A DNA stretch of 64,000 nucleotides, taken from NCBI GenBank assembly GCA_028284235.1, contig JANQSC010000013.1:1-64000 (forward strand). The letters run 5' to 3'. Origin of the DNA: Opitutaceae bacterium. GTDB lineage: Bacteria > Verrucomicrobiota > Verrucomicrobiia > Opitutales > Opitutaceae. Below are positions 17,321 to 26,676 of this stretch, one piece after another. Each line of letters opens with the position of its first letter. Position 1 is the stretch's first letter. The translations under genes were made by a program, and so were the position numbers. The notes beneath the pieces are model-generated. The model worked only from the letters and a program-made list of their open reading frames with translations, was not told the origin of the DNA and made no database searches.

Positions 17321-19228
17321 TCAACACGAACGGCCACCCTCCGATTCGGGCGACGCGGCGGGACGCAGCGGTTCCAAGGCCTCCTCCAGAATTCCCTTGG
17401 CCCGCGGCCAAGCGAGCAGCGCTTCCGTTACCATCCAAATCTCGAGCGCAAGCGTGACCAAACCAATGAAAATCAGCGGCCAGTTCTTCGTTTCCGCCCC
17501 AAGCCAACTCTCCTCCATACCGACTCCCTGCACGAACAACTGGTGCGTCATCGCCCACGCCGGCATGATCAGCATGAACACCGTCGGGACGACGATGAAC
17601 CAAACCGGCAAGCGCCGGCGCCACATCCAAAACGCGATAACCAAAAACGCCAGCCCGCCCAGAAGCTGATTCGTCGCTCCAAACATCGGCCACAAAATCA
17701 AGCCCCCCTTTCCTACATTGGCCCAAGCCCACTCCGCGTCGCCCGCCGGCACGGCCGCCATGATGAACGCCACGGTCACCGCAAACAGAGTCGCGCCGTG
17801 AGCGTTCGAAAGCCAAGTGAACGGGTTCGCCGAAAGCGCCACCGAACCATCGCGCTTCCTCCGAACAAATGTCGACGACAGCTCTTGCACAACGTACCGC
17901 TGCAAGCGGCAGGCCGTATCCAAAGTCGTCGCCGCGAAGGACGAAACCAGCACACCCATCAAGGCGATGGCGAATCCGCCCGGCAAGCCCATCGCCTTCA
18001 GAAAATTGGCCGACCCATCCACAAAGGCTCCCACTTTCGCGCCCAGACCGCCCGCCGCGCCCCAAGACGCGTATCGCGCATTGAACGCGTCGATACCGAG
18101 CAAAGTCCCGCCAGCGCCGTCTCCTATTCCCAAGCCCAGTCCGGCCACGCAAGCGAGGATCACCAGCGTCGCCAGAAACCCCTCCGTCAACATCGAGCCG
18201 TATCCAACAAATTGAGCATCGGTCTCGCACTTCAGCTGCTTGCTCGACGTTCCACTCGAAACCAGGCAATGAAATCCGCTGATCGCCCCGCACGCGATCG
18301 TGATGAACAAAAACGGAAACAAAAGCGGCGCGCCGAGATCACTCGCCTGAAACGCCGGCGCCGCAATCTCCAATGCCGGCCGCGCCTCCGAACCCTCCAC
18401 TGGAGCCCCGCCGAAAAACGCCGCCGCGAATAGCCCCAATACTACGAGCGCCAACGCAGTCAGCAATTGAAGGCTGTTGATGAAGTCGCGCGGCTGCAGC
18501 AGCACCCAAACCGGCAGCACCGAAGCGATGTACGAATACACCAGCAACACCGCGATCCACGCCCACAGGGGCCATTGCGAAAGCGCCGTATTGAACGCCC
18601 CGAGCAATCCCACGTCACCCAAGGCCACGCTCACGTACATCAGAGCCAAAGCAATCAACGACGGAACGAGCAGATTGATGCCCTTTCGATGCAGGTAGAG
18701 CCCGATCGCCACCGCCAGCGGGATTTGAACCACGCACGGGAAAATCGCCGCCGGATACTGCTGGAAAACCACCGCGATGACCAATCCGAAAATCGCCAGG
18801 ACAATCGTCAACGCCATGAAGAGGATGAAAAGGAACAACAACCGAATCCGCGGATTCAATACGCGACCCGAAATGTCGCCCACCGTTTGCCCGCGGTTGC
18901 GCATCGAAACCACCAAGGCCCCGAAGTCGTGTACCGCCCCGATCAAGATCGACCCAAACAAAACCCAGAGCAACGCCGGCACCCAGCCCCAGATCACCGC
19001 GATCGCCGGTCCGACGATCGGACCCGTGCCCGCGATCGACGTAAAATGATGGCCGAAAACCACCATCTTGGCGGTCGGCACGTAGTCCTTGCGATCGTTC
19101 ACTTCCACGCTCGGGGCAGTCGCCGCCGGGTCGAGCTTGAAAATCTTGCGGGCCAAGTACTTCCCGTAAGTGTGGTACGCCACCAGATAAAGAATACCCG
19201 CGCCGAGCGCGATTAGAAGTGTCTGCAT
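17321..19228 (-). CDS. cstA: Carbon starvation protein CstA family transporter
   Basis: A 635-residue polytopic inner-membrane protein with about fifteen hydrophobic segments. CstA-family proteins import peptides or pyruvate during carbon limitation. The N-terminus ILYLVAYHTYGKYLARKIF and the signature FGHHFTSIAGTGPIVGPAIA near residues 60-80 are diagnostic, followed by GSILIGAVHDFGALVVSMRN. Later conserved blocks are SGFHCLVSSGTSSKQL and SFAATTLDTACRLQRYVVQE. The final 30 residues are hydrophilic. The gene stands alone and is divergent from the gene at 19424. I did not see a clear cAMP-CRP-like site upstream. Confidence 0.95.
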   Translation of the reverse strand: MQTLLIALGAGILYLVAYHTYGKYLARKIFKLDPAATAPSVEVNDRKDYVPTAKMVVFGHHFTSIAGTGPIVGPAIAVIWGWVPALLWVLFGSILIGAVHDFGALVVSMRNRGQTVGDISGRVLNPRIRLLFLFILFMALTIVLAIFGLVIAVVFQQYPAAIFPCVVQIPLAVAIGLYLHRKGINLLVPSLIALALMYVSVALGDVGLLGAFNTALSQWPLWAWIAVLLVYSYIASVLPVWVLLQPRDFINSLQLLTALALVVLGLFAAAFFGGAPVEGSEARPALEIAAPAFQASDLGAPLLFPFLFITIACGAISGFHCLVSSGTSSKQLKCETDAQFVGYGSMLTEGFLATLVILACVAGLGLGIGDGAGGTLLGIDAFNARYASWGAAGGLGAKVGAFVDGSANFLKAMGLPGGFAIALMGVLVSSFAATTLDTACRLQRYVVQELSSTFVRRKRDGSVALSANPFTWLSNAHGATLFAVTVAFIMAAVPAGDAEWAWANVGKGGLILWPMFGATNQLLGGLAFLVIAFWMWRRRLPVWFIVVPTVFMLIMPAWAMTHQLFVQGVGMEESWLGAETKNWPLIFIGLVTLALEIWMVTEALLAWPRAKGILEEALEPLRPAASPESEGGRSC

Positions 19229-19423
19229 AAAAATGGGGGTTTAACGAAAACCGACGTGGGAGCCTATCGAAAAACGGCCGCCTGCGAAGCGCAATCAAAT
19301 ATTGGACACCCGCCTAGACCGACCCTCAGCAGCCCTTCCGCCCGCTCAAAAATCCGCGGCGCGCGCAATTCACGCTTCCAGCGTTGCCTATTTCCGCCAA
19401 TTCCCCTTTCCAATAGACCCGCC

Positions 19424-20908
19424 ATGACGGAACCGTCGCAAACCGATCTCCTCACCACCAATCGCAAAGCGCTCACCATCAACTTGGACAACTCCAAGTA
19501 CGGCACCTTCGCCGAAATCGGAGCCGGACAGGAAACCGCCCGCTACTTCTTCCAGGCCGGAGGCGCGGCGGGCACCGTCGCCAAGACCATTTCCGCTTAC
19601 GACATGACGTTTAGCGACGAAATCTACGGGAAGTCGAAACGCTACGTCTCGAGAGACCGCCTCAGGACAATGCTCGACCACGAGTACAAGCTCCTCGAAC
19701 TCCGCCTCGGGGACTCCGAAGAAAAGCCGGCGTTCTTCTCCTTCGCCAATACCGTTAAAACCAAACCGTATCGAGGGCCCAACGACGCCCACGGCTGGGC
19801 TGGCATCCAGTTTCAACCCAATCCCGACGCCCCGCCCAGCAGCATCATCATCCACACCCGCATGTGGGACGACGACAGTCTCCAGCAACAACTCGCGATC
19901 GGGATTCTCGGAGTCAACCTGATCTACGGAGCCTTCTACCTGCGCGACCAGCCGGAACGGTTTATCGAATCCCTGCTCGACAACCTCGGCCCCGAACGAA
20001 TCGAAGTCGACCTCGTCAAATTTCAAGGACCCGCGTTCGAGGCGATCGACAACCGGATCATGAACCTCCACCTCGTGCGCAAGGGCCTGACTCAAGCCGT
20101 TATTTTCTCGCCGGAAGGAAAAGTCGAACTCGCCGCCAACGCCCTCTATAAAAAAGCCGTACTCGTCGAGCGCGGCAGCTTTCGGCCCGTCACCAAAGTC
20201 AATGTCGACCTAATGGACCGCGCCCGCGCCCTATTCGTCGAAGAGCCCGCCCTCGACGGAAAAGAGATCATCGCCATGGCGGAAATCACCATGAACAATC
20301 TCCAGGCCAGCGGACAAATCGACTACGACGATTTCCTCCACCGTATCGACTCATTGGGCACGACCGGAAACTACACGCTCATTTCCAACTACTTCGAATT
20401 CTATCGACTCAGCCAGTACTTTCGATTGTACACCAAGGAAGTCATCGGCATCGCCATGGGAATAAACAACCTCCTGGAAGTGTTCAACGAACGGTACTAC
20501 ACGCACCTGCCCGGCGGAATCCTAGAGAGCTTTGGCCGGCTCCTTCGCAATTCGGTAAAACTCTACATCTACCCGATGAAGCGAAAGGCCTACCAGCGCT
20601 ATTTGGACATGCAAGACGGCGAAAAACCAGCGAGCGAATCGAAACCCGCTAGCGACGGCGACGACGGCGACGAGCTCATCACCTGCGAGAACCTCGAAGT
20701 AAACTCCGGACTGGTCCACCTCTACCAGCACCTCCTCACAAACGGATACATCGAGCACATACGCGGAATCGACGAGTCCATAATGGACATATTCTCGCGA
20801 GACATTCTTGAGAAAATCTCCCAGAACGACACAACTTGGGAAACCATGGTCCCTGAAAAAACGGTCGCGTTCATCAAAGAAAACCAACTGTTCGGATACA
20901 AAACGTAA
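19424..20908 (+). CDS. Conserved protein of unknown function (KYGTFAEIGAGQE family)
   Basis: A 494-residue soluble protein. The N-terminal block DNSKYGTFAEIGAGQETARY, then FQAGGAAGTVAKTISAYDM, belongs to a conserved bacterial family. From memory this family is sometimes annotated as nicotinate-nucleotide adenylyltransferase, but I see no nucleotidyltransferase HxGH motif and do not adopt that name. Later features are GILGVNLIYGAFYLRDQPER, an acidic linker near 400-415, and a helical C-terminus. The ATG at 19424 directly precedes the conserved region; the open frame extends to 19256, but that translation looks non-coding. The polyphosphate kinase gene follows 75 bases later on the same strand. 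Confidence 0.75.
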   Translation: MTEPSQTDLLTTNRKALTINLDNSKYGTFAEIGAGQETARYFFQAGGAAGTVAKTISAYDMTFSDEIYGKSKRYVSRDRLRTMLDHEYKLLELRLGDSEEKPAFFSFANTVKTKPYRGPNDAHGWAGIQFQPNPDAPPSSIIIHTRMWDDDSLQQQLAIGILGVNLIYGAFYLRDQPERFIESLLDNLGPERIEVDLVKFQGPAFEAIDNRIMNLHLVRKGLTQAVIFSPEGKVELAANALYKKAVLVERGSFRPVTKVNVDLMDRARALFVEEPALDGKEIIAMAEITMNNLQASGQIDYDDFLHRIDSLGTTGNYTLISNYFEFYRLSQYFRLYTKEVIGIAMGINNLLEVFNERYYTHLPGGILESFGRLLRNSVKLYIYPMKRKAYQRYLDMQDGEKPASESKPASDGDDGDELITCENLEVNSGLVHLYQHLLTNGYIEHIRGIDESIMDIFSRDILEKISQNDTTWETMVPEKTVAFIKENQLFGYKT

Positions 20909-20983
20909 TTCTCTCCACGACTATTCCTGCAAAACCAAACCCGCGTCTGGCAACGCTTCCCTCCCCGTAATTCCCCGCCCTCA

Positions 20984-22477
20984 ATGAGTGACCCGAACGA
21001 ATCCCAACCCACCAAGTCCAGCCAGAAGAACCGCTTGAAAGAGTTGTCCATTCAACTCGGCGTCCTGCAACGCGAAGCCAAGAAACTCAAAATCCCTACC
21101 ATCGTCGTGATCGAGGGCCTGGACGCCTCCGAAAAAGGCAAGCTACTCAACCAAGTGCTTCTCGAGCTCGATTCCCGAGCCTACGAGGTCTACTCCACCC
21201 ACGCCAGCCACAAAGACCCGCGCGACTACCCGCTGTTGTGGCGATTCTGGAACCACACCCCCGCCAAAGGCCGTATCCAGTTTTACGACCGGGGGCCCTA
21301 CTACCTGGTGCTCGACACCTGGGCCGAAGGGAAGCTGCCGGAAAAAGACCTCGAAAACTACTGGGAGCACATTCGGAACTTCGAACGACAGCTCTGCGAC
21401 AGCGGCGTGGCGATTGCCAAAGTGTTTCTGACCGTTCCACGCAAGGAGCAAGCCCGCCGATTTGAGAAACTGGAAAGCAATCCCAAAACCGCGTGGCGGG
21501 TGCGCGAGAAAGACTGGCGACGCCACGAGCAGTACAAGGCCTACATGGATCAAGTCGAATCAATGGTCCAAGCCACGAGCACGAAAAACGCCGCCTGGGA
21601 AGTAATCGACACCAAAGAGCTGCGCGAAGCGGCCATCGAGCTGTATCTGGTCCTAATCCGAAAACTGGAATCGGCTATAAAGCTTAAGAAAAAGCAAGAC
21701 GCCGCTCCCGAGCCCAAACGCAAGCGAGTCCCCTACGAAGGAACGGATCTCCTCTCAAAAGTTAAGTTCGGACCTCCAATGGACCGAGCCGAATACAAGC
21801 GGGTCCTTAAACTCAGGCAGGAGACAATTCACGACTTGGTCCACGAGACCTTCTCTAAACGAATTCCCGTCGTCTTAGTCTTCTGCGGCTGGGATGCCGC
21901 CGGCAAAGGCGGTTGCATCAAGCGCCTCGTTCAAGGCATCGACCCGCGCTCCTACCACGTAACCCCCGTCGGAGCGCCCACCCGTGAAGAACTTAAGCAA
22001 CACTATCTCTGGCGATTCTGGAAACAAATGCCGCGGAAAGGACGTATCGAGATTTTTGATCGCTCCTGGTACGGACGCGTTCTCGTCGAGCGCGTCGAAG
22101 GCCTGTGCTCCAACGAGGAGTGGCAACGAGCTTTTCGAGAGATCAACGAGATGGAATCCCACCTCGCCGATTTCGGCACAGTCATCGTCAAATACTGGTT
22201 GCAAATCGACAAAGACACCCAGCTCGAACGCTTCGAGGCCCGGAAAGCCAATCCGCTCAAACGATGGAAGATCACCGACGAGGACTGGCGCAATCGCGAC
22301 AAATGGGAACTCTACGAGGACGCGGTCAACGAATTGATCGCTCGCACCCACACCGAACACGCGCCTTGGACCATCATTCCATCCGTTTGCAAGATGACCG
22401 CTCGCATCCAAACGATCGATACCCTGATCGACCGCATGAAACGAGCCCTCAAGAAACCTGTAGACGCTCCCCTCTGA
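20984..22477 (+). CDS. Two-domain polyphosphate kinase 2 (polyphosphate:AMP phosphotransferase type)
   Basis: A 497-residue protein with two tandem PPK2 domains, the class II architecture that phosphorylates AMP with polyphosphate. Domain 1 (about 15-230) has IEGLDASEKGK, LLWRFWNHTPAKGRIQFYDR and GPYYLVLDTW. Domain 2 (about 265-490) has the canonical CGWDAAGKGGCIKRL, LWRFWKQMPRKGRIEIFDR and SWYGRVLVERVEG. The Walker A loop of domain 1 carries Glu where domain 2 has Gly, which fits the usual pattern of one structural and one catalytic domain. The gene converges on xylB with 9 bases between stops. Confidence 0.93.
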   Translation: MSDPNESQPTKSSQKNRLKELSIQLGVLQREAKKLKIPTIVVIEGLDASEKGKLLNQVLLELDSRAYEVYSTHASHKDPRDYPLLWRFWNHTPAKGRIQFYDRGPYYLVLDTWAEGKLPEKDLENYWEHIRNFERQLCDSGVAIAKVFLTVPRKEQARRFEKLESNPKTAWRVREKDWRRHEQYKAYMDQVESMVQATSTKNAAWEVIDTKELREAAIELYLVLIRKLESAIKLKKKQDAAPEPKRKRVPYEGTDLLSKVKFGPPMDRAEYKRVLKLRQETIHDLVHETFSKRIPVVLVFCGWDAAGKGGCIKRLVQGIDPRSYHVTPVGAPTREELKQHYLWRFWKQMPRKGRIEIFDRSWYGRVLVERVEGLCSNEEWQRAFREINEMESHLADFGTVIVKYWLQIDKDTQLERFEARKANPLKRWKITDEDWRNRDKWELYEDAVNELIARTHTEHAPWTIIPSVCKMTARIQTIDTLIDRMKRALKKPVDAPL

Positions 22478-22486
22478 ACCGTCGGG

Positions 22487-24001
22487 TCACTCTTTGAGCG
22501 GGGCGTGGGACTCGAACACTGGCTCCATCGATTTCGAGTAGCTCGTGTGAAACGCCTGCAACTCCGCATAGCGCTCCGCCGCTCCGGCGTCCGGCTCTAG
22601 TCGCGTCGACTCGTCAAGCGCCGTCGCTCCGTCAACCACAGACGCGATGGGGACACTCGAGTCGCTCTGGCGCCGATCGCACCAGACCGCTTGCAACGCG
22701 CCGCCGAGCGCAGCGCCTTCGTCCTCCTGCATGCACACGACGGACACGCCAAAGACATCCGCGATAATTCGCCGCCAAGCCGCGCTCCGCGATCCGCCGC
22801 CCGTCAAGCGCACCTCGCTGGTGGATACGCCCAGTTCCTTCAATCGAAGCAGTCCGAAGTTCATTCCCATCGTCACCCCTTCAATCGCCGCTCGAACGAG
22901 ATAGTCGGGATTCAGCGTCCGCGCGTTCAGCCCCACAAACGCCCCCGAGCCGCTCGGGATTGACGGCGTTCGTTCTCCTTCAAAGTACGGCAACAGCGTC
23001 AAACCTCCCGCCCCCGCGGGCGCTCGTTCGATAGCAGCGCTCAACGACTCGTGATCCATCCCGAACAAGTTCCGAAACAACTCCGAAACCGTGGTCACAT
23101 TCATCGTGCACATCAAAGGCAGGTAGCCGCCGGTCGAATCGCAAAACGCGGCGATCTCCCCACGCGGATCCACCACCGGCTGGTCGTTGTAAGCGTAAAT
23201 CGTTCCGCTCGTGCCGAAACTCGCCGTAGCGACCCCAGTGGATACATTGCCGGTGCCAATCGCTCCCATCATGTTGTCGCCGCCGCCTGCGCTGACGAGA
23301 GTCGACTTGGGAATCCCGTACTTATCGGCGATTTCGGGACGCACAGTCCCGCACGCCTCGCCGCTCGAAGAAAGCGCGGGCAGGCATTCCCCGACACGCG
23401 AGTCGATGGCCTCGATGACTTCTCCATTCCAAGTCTTGGAACGCACGTCCATCAACGCCGTTCCCGAAGCGTCCCCGAACTCCATGAAGAACTCGCCCGT
23501 CAAATAGTAGTTGAGAAAGTCGTGCGGCAACAGGACGTGGCGCAGCCGAGCGAAGTTCTCAGGCTCCGAACGCTTCAGCCAAAGGATCTTCGGCGCCGTG
23601 AATCCCGGAAGAATGCGATTACCGATCTTCGCGATCGCCGCGTCCTCTCCACCCAAGGCGTCCGTGATCAAGGCGCACTCCTCCGTTGTGCTCGTGTCGC
23701 ACCACAGCTTGGCCGGCCGTATCACTTCTCCTGATTCATCCAAGGGGACAAATCCATGCTGCTGCCCACTGACTCCGATCCCGCGAATCGCCGCCCGGTC
23801 CACCTGCGACACCGCCTGCAAAATCGCCGTATCCATGGCGTCCACCCAGTCCTGCGGCGCCTGCTCCATATGGCCCGCGGGTAAATCCGATATCAGCGCG
23901 TGGGGCGCTCGCCCGTCGGCCACCACTTGCTTCGACTCCGCGTCGTATACCACCGCTTTCACGCTTTGCGTGCCGCTATCAATTCCAAGAAACAAAGCCA
24001 T
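22487..24001 (-). CDS. xylB: Xylulokinase (FGGY carbohydrate kinase)
   Basis: A 504-residue FGGY-family kinase that phosphorylates D-xylulose to xylulose 5-phosphate. The N-terminal phosphate-binding loop is FLGIDSGTQSVKAVVYD. GIGVSGQQHGFVPLDESG and PAKLWCDTSTTEEC match the xylulokinase subgroup, and GGGDNMMGAIGTG with RLTGGGSRSAAWRRIIADV forms the second nucleotide-binding site. No xylose isomerase gene is in the window, so related ketose substrates are possible. A repeat of the CTTAATCC family lies just upstream of the start. Confidence 0.93.
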   Translation of the reverse strand: MALFLGIDSGTQSVKAVVYDAESKQVVADGRAPHALISDLPAGHMEQAPQDWVDAMDTAILQAVSQVDRAAIRGIGVSGQQHGFVPLDESGEVIRPAKLWCDTSTTEECALITDALGGEDAAIAKIGNRILPGFTAPKILWLKRSEPENFARLRHVLLPHDFLNYYLTGEFFMEFGDASGTALMDVRSKTWNGEVIEAIDSRVGECLPALSSSGEACGTVRPEIADKYGIPKSTLVSAGGGDNMMGAIGTGNVSTGVATASFGTSGTIYAYNDQPVVDPRGEIAAFCDSTGGYLPLMCTMNVTTVSELFRNLFGMDHESLSAAIERAPAGAGGLTLLPYFEGERTPSIPSGSGAFVGLNARTLNPDYLVRAAIEGVTMGMNFGLLRLKELGVSTSEVRLTGGGSRSAAWRRIIADVFGVSVVCMQEDEGAALGGALQAVWCDRRQSDSSVPIASVVDGATALDESTRLEPDAGAAERYAELQAFHTSYSKSMEPVFESHAPLKE

Positions 24002-24013
24002 AAGTCGCTTTAT

Positions 24014-24096
24014 AAATCATACTCTTAATCCTAATCCTAGTCTTAATCTGAACCCGAAACAAAAATCGAAGGGGTTTAGGGGATGATTAAGACTGG
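24014..24096. repeat. CTTAATCC-family intergenic repeat, copy 1
   Basis: The stretch 24016-24050 resembles 36154-36190 closely (both start AAATCATA and repeat CTTAATCCTA-like units). AGTCTTAATC at 24039-24048 is the exact reverse complement of GATTAAGACT at 24084-24093, so it can fold as a hairpin with a roughly 35-base loop. It occupies the space between the xylB start and the terminator of the histone-like gene. Confidence 0.6.
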
Positions 24097-24126
24097 AAAT
24101 AAAAACCGGAAAGCTACCTTCCGAAA

Positions 24127-24162
24127 CAAAAAAAAGAGCCGAAGCGCAGGGCTTCGGCTCTT
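24127..24162 (-). terminator. Rho-independent terminator of the histone-like gene
   Basis: Read on the minus strand, the perfect 11-base stem GAGCCGAAGCC / GGCTTCGGCTC (with a short CTGCGC-type loop) is followed by eight T residues. It starts about 25 bases after the stop codon of the Lys/Ala-rich gene. Confidence 0.93.
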
Positions 24163-24187
24163 GAAAGTTTAAGGAAGAAGAATCCGT

Positions 24188-24952
24188 CTACTTCTTTTTC
24201 TTGGCGGCCTTGCGAGCTGCCTTCTTAGCAGCTTTTTTCTTGGGAGCTGCCTTCTTCTTGGCTGCTTTCTTCGCCGCCTTCTTTTTAGGAGCCGCCTTCT
24301 TCTTAGCTACCTTCTTCTTAGGAGCTGCCTTTTTCTTGGCCGCCTTCTTGGCGACTTTCTTCTTAGGAGCTGCCTTCTTCTTGGCTGCCTTCTTAGCGGC
24401 TTTCTTAGCGGCCTTCTTGGCTACGCGCTTCTTGGGAGCTGCTTTTCTTGCCGCTTTCTTTGCCGCCTTGCGCTTGGGAGCTGCCCTTTTCTTGGCTGCC
24501 TTCTTAGCGGCCTTCTTCTTGGGAGCTGCCTTCTTCTTGGGAGCTGCCTTCTTCTTGGCTGCCTTCTTCTTCGCTGCCTTCTTAGCGGCGCGCTTCTTCT
24601 TCGGAGCCGCTTTCTTCTTCTTAGGCGCCGCCTTCTCTATTCCAGCAGAAGCCGGATTGCCGGGGAGATTTTCCAAGGCCGCGCGAAGCAGTTCGCCGAT
24701 GCTGACCTTCTTGCTTTTCGCCAGACGGACAAGCGCGTTCTTCTGCTTGAGCGGAAGACGAACTGAAATCTGACGATGCGATTCAACTACAGGTTTGAAT
24801 TTCTGGTAATCGAATCCGGAAATCGCATGACGAATGATTTCACTTTTCGATACACCACCAAGCCTGGACTGGTACTTGTCCAGAACAGAGATGAGATCTG
24901 CCTTCAGATCAAATGTGAGAGGTGAACTCTCGGCGCTTTTCTTTACGGCCAT
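24188..24952 (-). CDS. Histone H1-like Lys/Ala-rich DNA-binding protein with ribbon-helix-helix-like N-terminus
   Basis: A 254-residue protein in two parts. Residues 1-95 are ordinary globular sequence with two segments resembling ribbon-helix-helix DNA-binding units: SPLTFDLKADLISVLDKYQ with VSKSEIIRHAISGF, and HRQISVRLPLKQKNALVRLA with VSIGELLRAALENL. Residues 110-254 are a low-complexity tail of AAKKAAKK, AAPKKK and VAKKAA units, like the C-terminal tail of eukaryotic histone H1 and of bacterial AlgP/HctB-like proteins. It probably binds DNA specifically through the head and compacts it through the tail. It is monocistronic, with its own terminator and an AT-rich upstream region. The repeat number is likely to vary between strains. 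Confidence 0.85.
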   Translation of the reverse strand: MAVKKSAESSPLTFDLKADLISVLDKYQSRLGGVSKSEIIRHAISGFDYQKFKPVVESHRQISVRLPLKQKNALVRLAKSKKVSIGELLRAALENLPGNPASAGIEKAAPKKKKAAPKKKRAAKKAAKKKAAKKKAAPKKKAAPKKKAAKKAAKKRAAPKRKAAKKAARKAAPKKRVAKKAAKKAAKKAAKKKAAPKKKVAKKAAKKKAAPKKKVAKKKAAPKKKAAKKAAKKKAAPKKKAAKKAARKAAKKKK

Positions 24953-25715
24953 TACTATTATGTGGTTATATGTTTTTAACAGTTTTGTTCTAAGGAGATT
25001 TTTTTCCCCTATCCTAAGCTAAGTAGCAACGATCTGTGCATTTTCAATCTTATTCGTGTTATTATAATTTGGTTACACGCATTTTTTCCCTCAAAATCGC
25101 CATTACCAGGTCTGTATTCAAAATATTTGTCAAAACCGACGCGAAAATGATCCAAAACAAACGAAATTCGTGGTACCCAGCCTTAAAATACACCAAAAAC
25201 CGCCATTTTTACTGTATCCTCTTTTCGACAACCACGAAACTCGATGCGTCCTGTAATGATCAATTCGCTACCTGAAGCGCATTCGAGATCAGAGCAATCC
25301 GTCGTAAACCGTATTCAATCTGTGGAAACCCGCGTCCATCATGCGATTCTCGATACGCCTTCAATCCCGCTCAAACAGGGGCTTCGTCGCCGCTTCACCC
25401 TTTTGGGGAGTCCATCGAACCCATCACGCTGTCCCGCCTTCCAAGCGCCGCCAAAATAAGGAACTCTAATGCGCGCTCAATAAGCGTTCATTGGTAGCGA
25501 CTTGCGAATCTGAATACCATATTAGCGACCGTTTCAGGCGCGTATTAATTCACTCTGACGCATCCCATTCGCGAGAATTTTGCCCGTCGAAGGGGTCGTT
25601 CTGGATACAGGAATCTCGAATCGAATTCCCCCTTTAAATTAACGCTCCGAAATGGCGGCATCGATTGGACGGGCGGCGCAATCGAGCAGCGCCAAACGAG
25701 GCTGAGCGAACGCGT
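24953..25715. other. AT-rich intergenic region, no convincing gene
   Basis: About 760 bases, clearly richer in A and T than its surroundings between 24953 and 25250. It must contain the promoter of the histone-like gene (leftward). Two small open frames, 25036-25275 and 25244-25459 on the plus strand, have no recognisable domains, no good ribosome binding site and unusual composition, so I do not call them. A small RNA or a curved regulatory region is possible but not shown. Confidence 0.5.
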
Positions 25716-26657
25716 CTATTCGACCGATTCGAAGGACTCTTGACGCCCCGTCGGAATCGACTGCGTATGCAGGTCAGCAGTCAGAGATTGCGCTGTAAAC
25801 ACGCTCGCTGGCAGCGCCAGCCCCATACTGGCGTCCACGATTTTGAGTCGCGTCTTGTTGCGCGTCTTGTCGTTCCTCACGTCCAGCTCCTTGAAGATGG
25901 GCTGGCCGTCCACTTTCTCGACCCCTAGAATGTAGAGCGTTTTGGCCTTCTCCCCGGTTTCGTCGAATATCTCGGTTTGTGCCAGATACTTGAACTGGTC
26001 GTTAATGTACAGCCGCACGCCGCTCACGCGGCTCTTCAAGGCTTCATCCTCATCGGGCGGATACATCCAGAACAGGTGCGTCGGACTGCCGCGAAAGGTC
26101 GTGCGCCCTTCGTATTTAAACTTTGGCCAGTAAACGTAGGGAGCGAGCAGATCGAAGAGCGAGATGTCCGACCCCGCTATCGGCTCCAAGGCCTCGATCG
26201 AGTCCACCAATACGGGAGGGCCCGCCTGTCCCGTGCGCGCTCGCAGGGCGTAGGCTCCTTGCCCGCTTTGCAGCAGCAAGCGCAGCGTCTGCCCGTCCGC
26301 GAGCTCGCCCTGCGCGTTGACATCTAAGGGCGACTCGACGATGTCGATACGGCTAATCGGCCCGCGATCCGTTCGGTCGCCGTACATGAGCCCGTTCACG
26401 TAGCGAGTCCGCTCCCGGCGCGGCATGATCTTAAGCTGTATCCGCCAGCGATAGCCGCCGTCCCAGCCCAACGATCGAAAGGTCTTCAGCACCTCCCAGC
26501 CCACTTCCTGGCTCGGGTTCTTCCCCACCGTGTCCAAGGGGCTGCGGGTGGACACTCGCCTCTGAGACCAGGCGGTCTCGGGGACGAGAAGACTCAGCGT
26601 CGCGAACGTAAACAAAAAGGCCGGGATCTTGCCCATAAAGCGAGTAGACCCGGCCAT
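25716..26657 (-). CDS. Exported LolA-like (outer-membrane lipoprotein-sorting) protein
   Basis: A 313-residue secreted protein with a signal peptide (IPAFLFTFATLSLLVPETAWS, residues 11-31). The body has the alternating strands of the LolA/LolB-like fold: YRWRIQLKIMPRRERTRYVN, GRTTFRGSPTHLFWMYPPDE and GVRLYINDQFKYLAQTEIFD. A similar layout is seen in proteins annotated as outer-membrane lipoprotein-sorting proteins. No lipobox Cys is seen, so it is probably a soluble periplasmic protein. It lies 19 bases downstream of secG on the same strand. The function is inferred from the overall pattern only. Confidence 0.62.
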   Translation of the reverse strand: MAGSTRFMGKIPAFLFTFATLSLLVPETAWSQRRVSTRSPLDTVGKNPSQEVGWEVLKTFRSLGWDGGYRWRIQLKIMPRRERTRYVNGLMYGDRTDRGPISRIDIVESPLDVNAQGELADGQTLRLLLQSGQGAYALRARTGQAGPPVLVDSIEALEPIAGSDISLFDLLAPYVYWPKFKYEGRTTFRGSPTHLFWMYPPDEDEALKSRVSGVRLYINDQFKYLAQTEIFDETGEKAKTLYILGVEKVDGQPIFKELDVRNDKTRNKTRLKIVDASMGLALPASVFTAQSLTADLHTQSIPTGRQESFESVE

Positions 26658-26676
26658 CGTGAAATTGTTTGCTCCG

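Noticed and set aside
24201-24773. Plus-strand frame with repeated FLAAFFLGAAFF units
   Set aside because: It is the reverse complement of the Lys/Ala-rich tail of the histone-like gene, not a membrane protein.
24188-24952. CRISPR-like or minisatellite array
   Set aside because: The repeats are in frame and encode AAKK/APKKK units of a protein; spacing is irregular with no unique spacers.
25036-25459. Two small plus-strand open frames in the AT-rich region before the LolA-like gene
   Set aside because: No recognisable motifs, no good ribosome binding site, and they overlap each other; kept only as part of the intergenic description.
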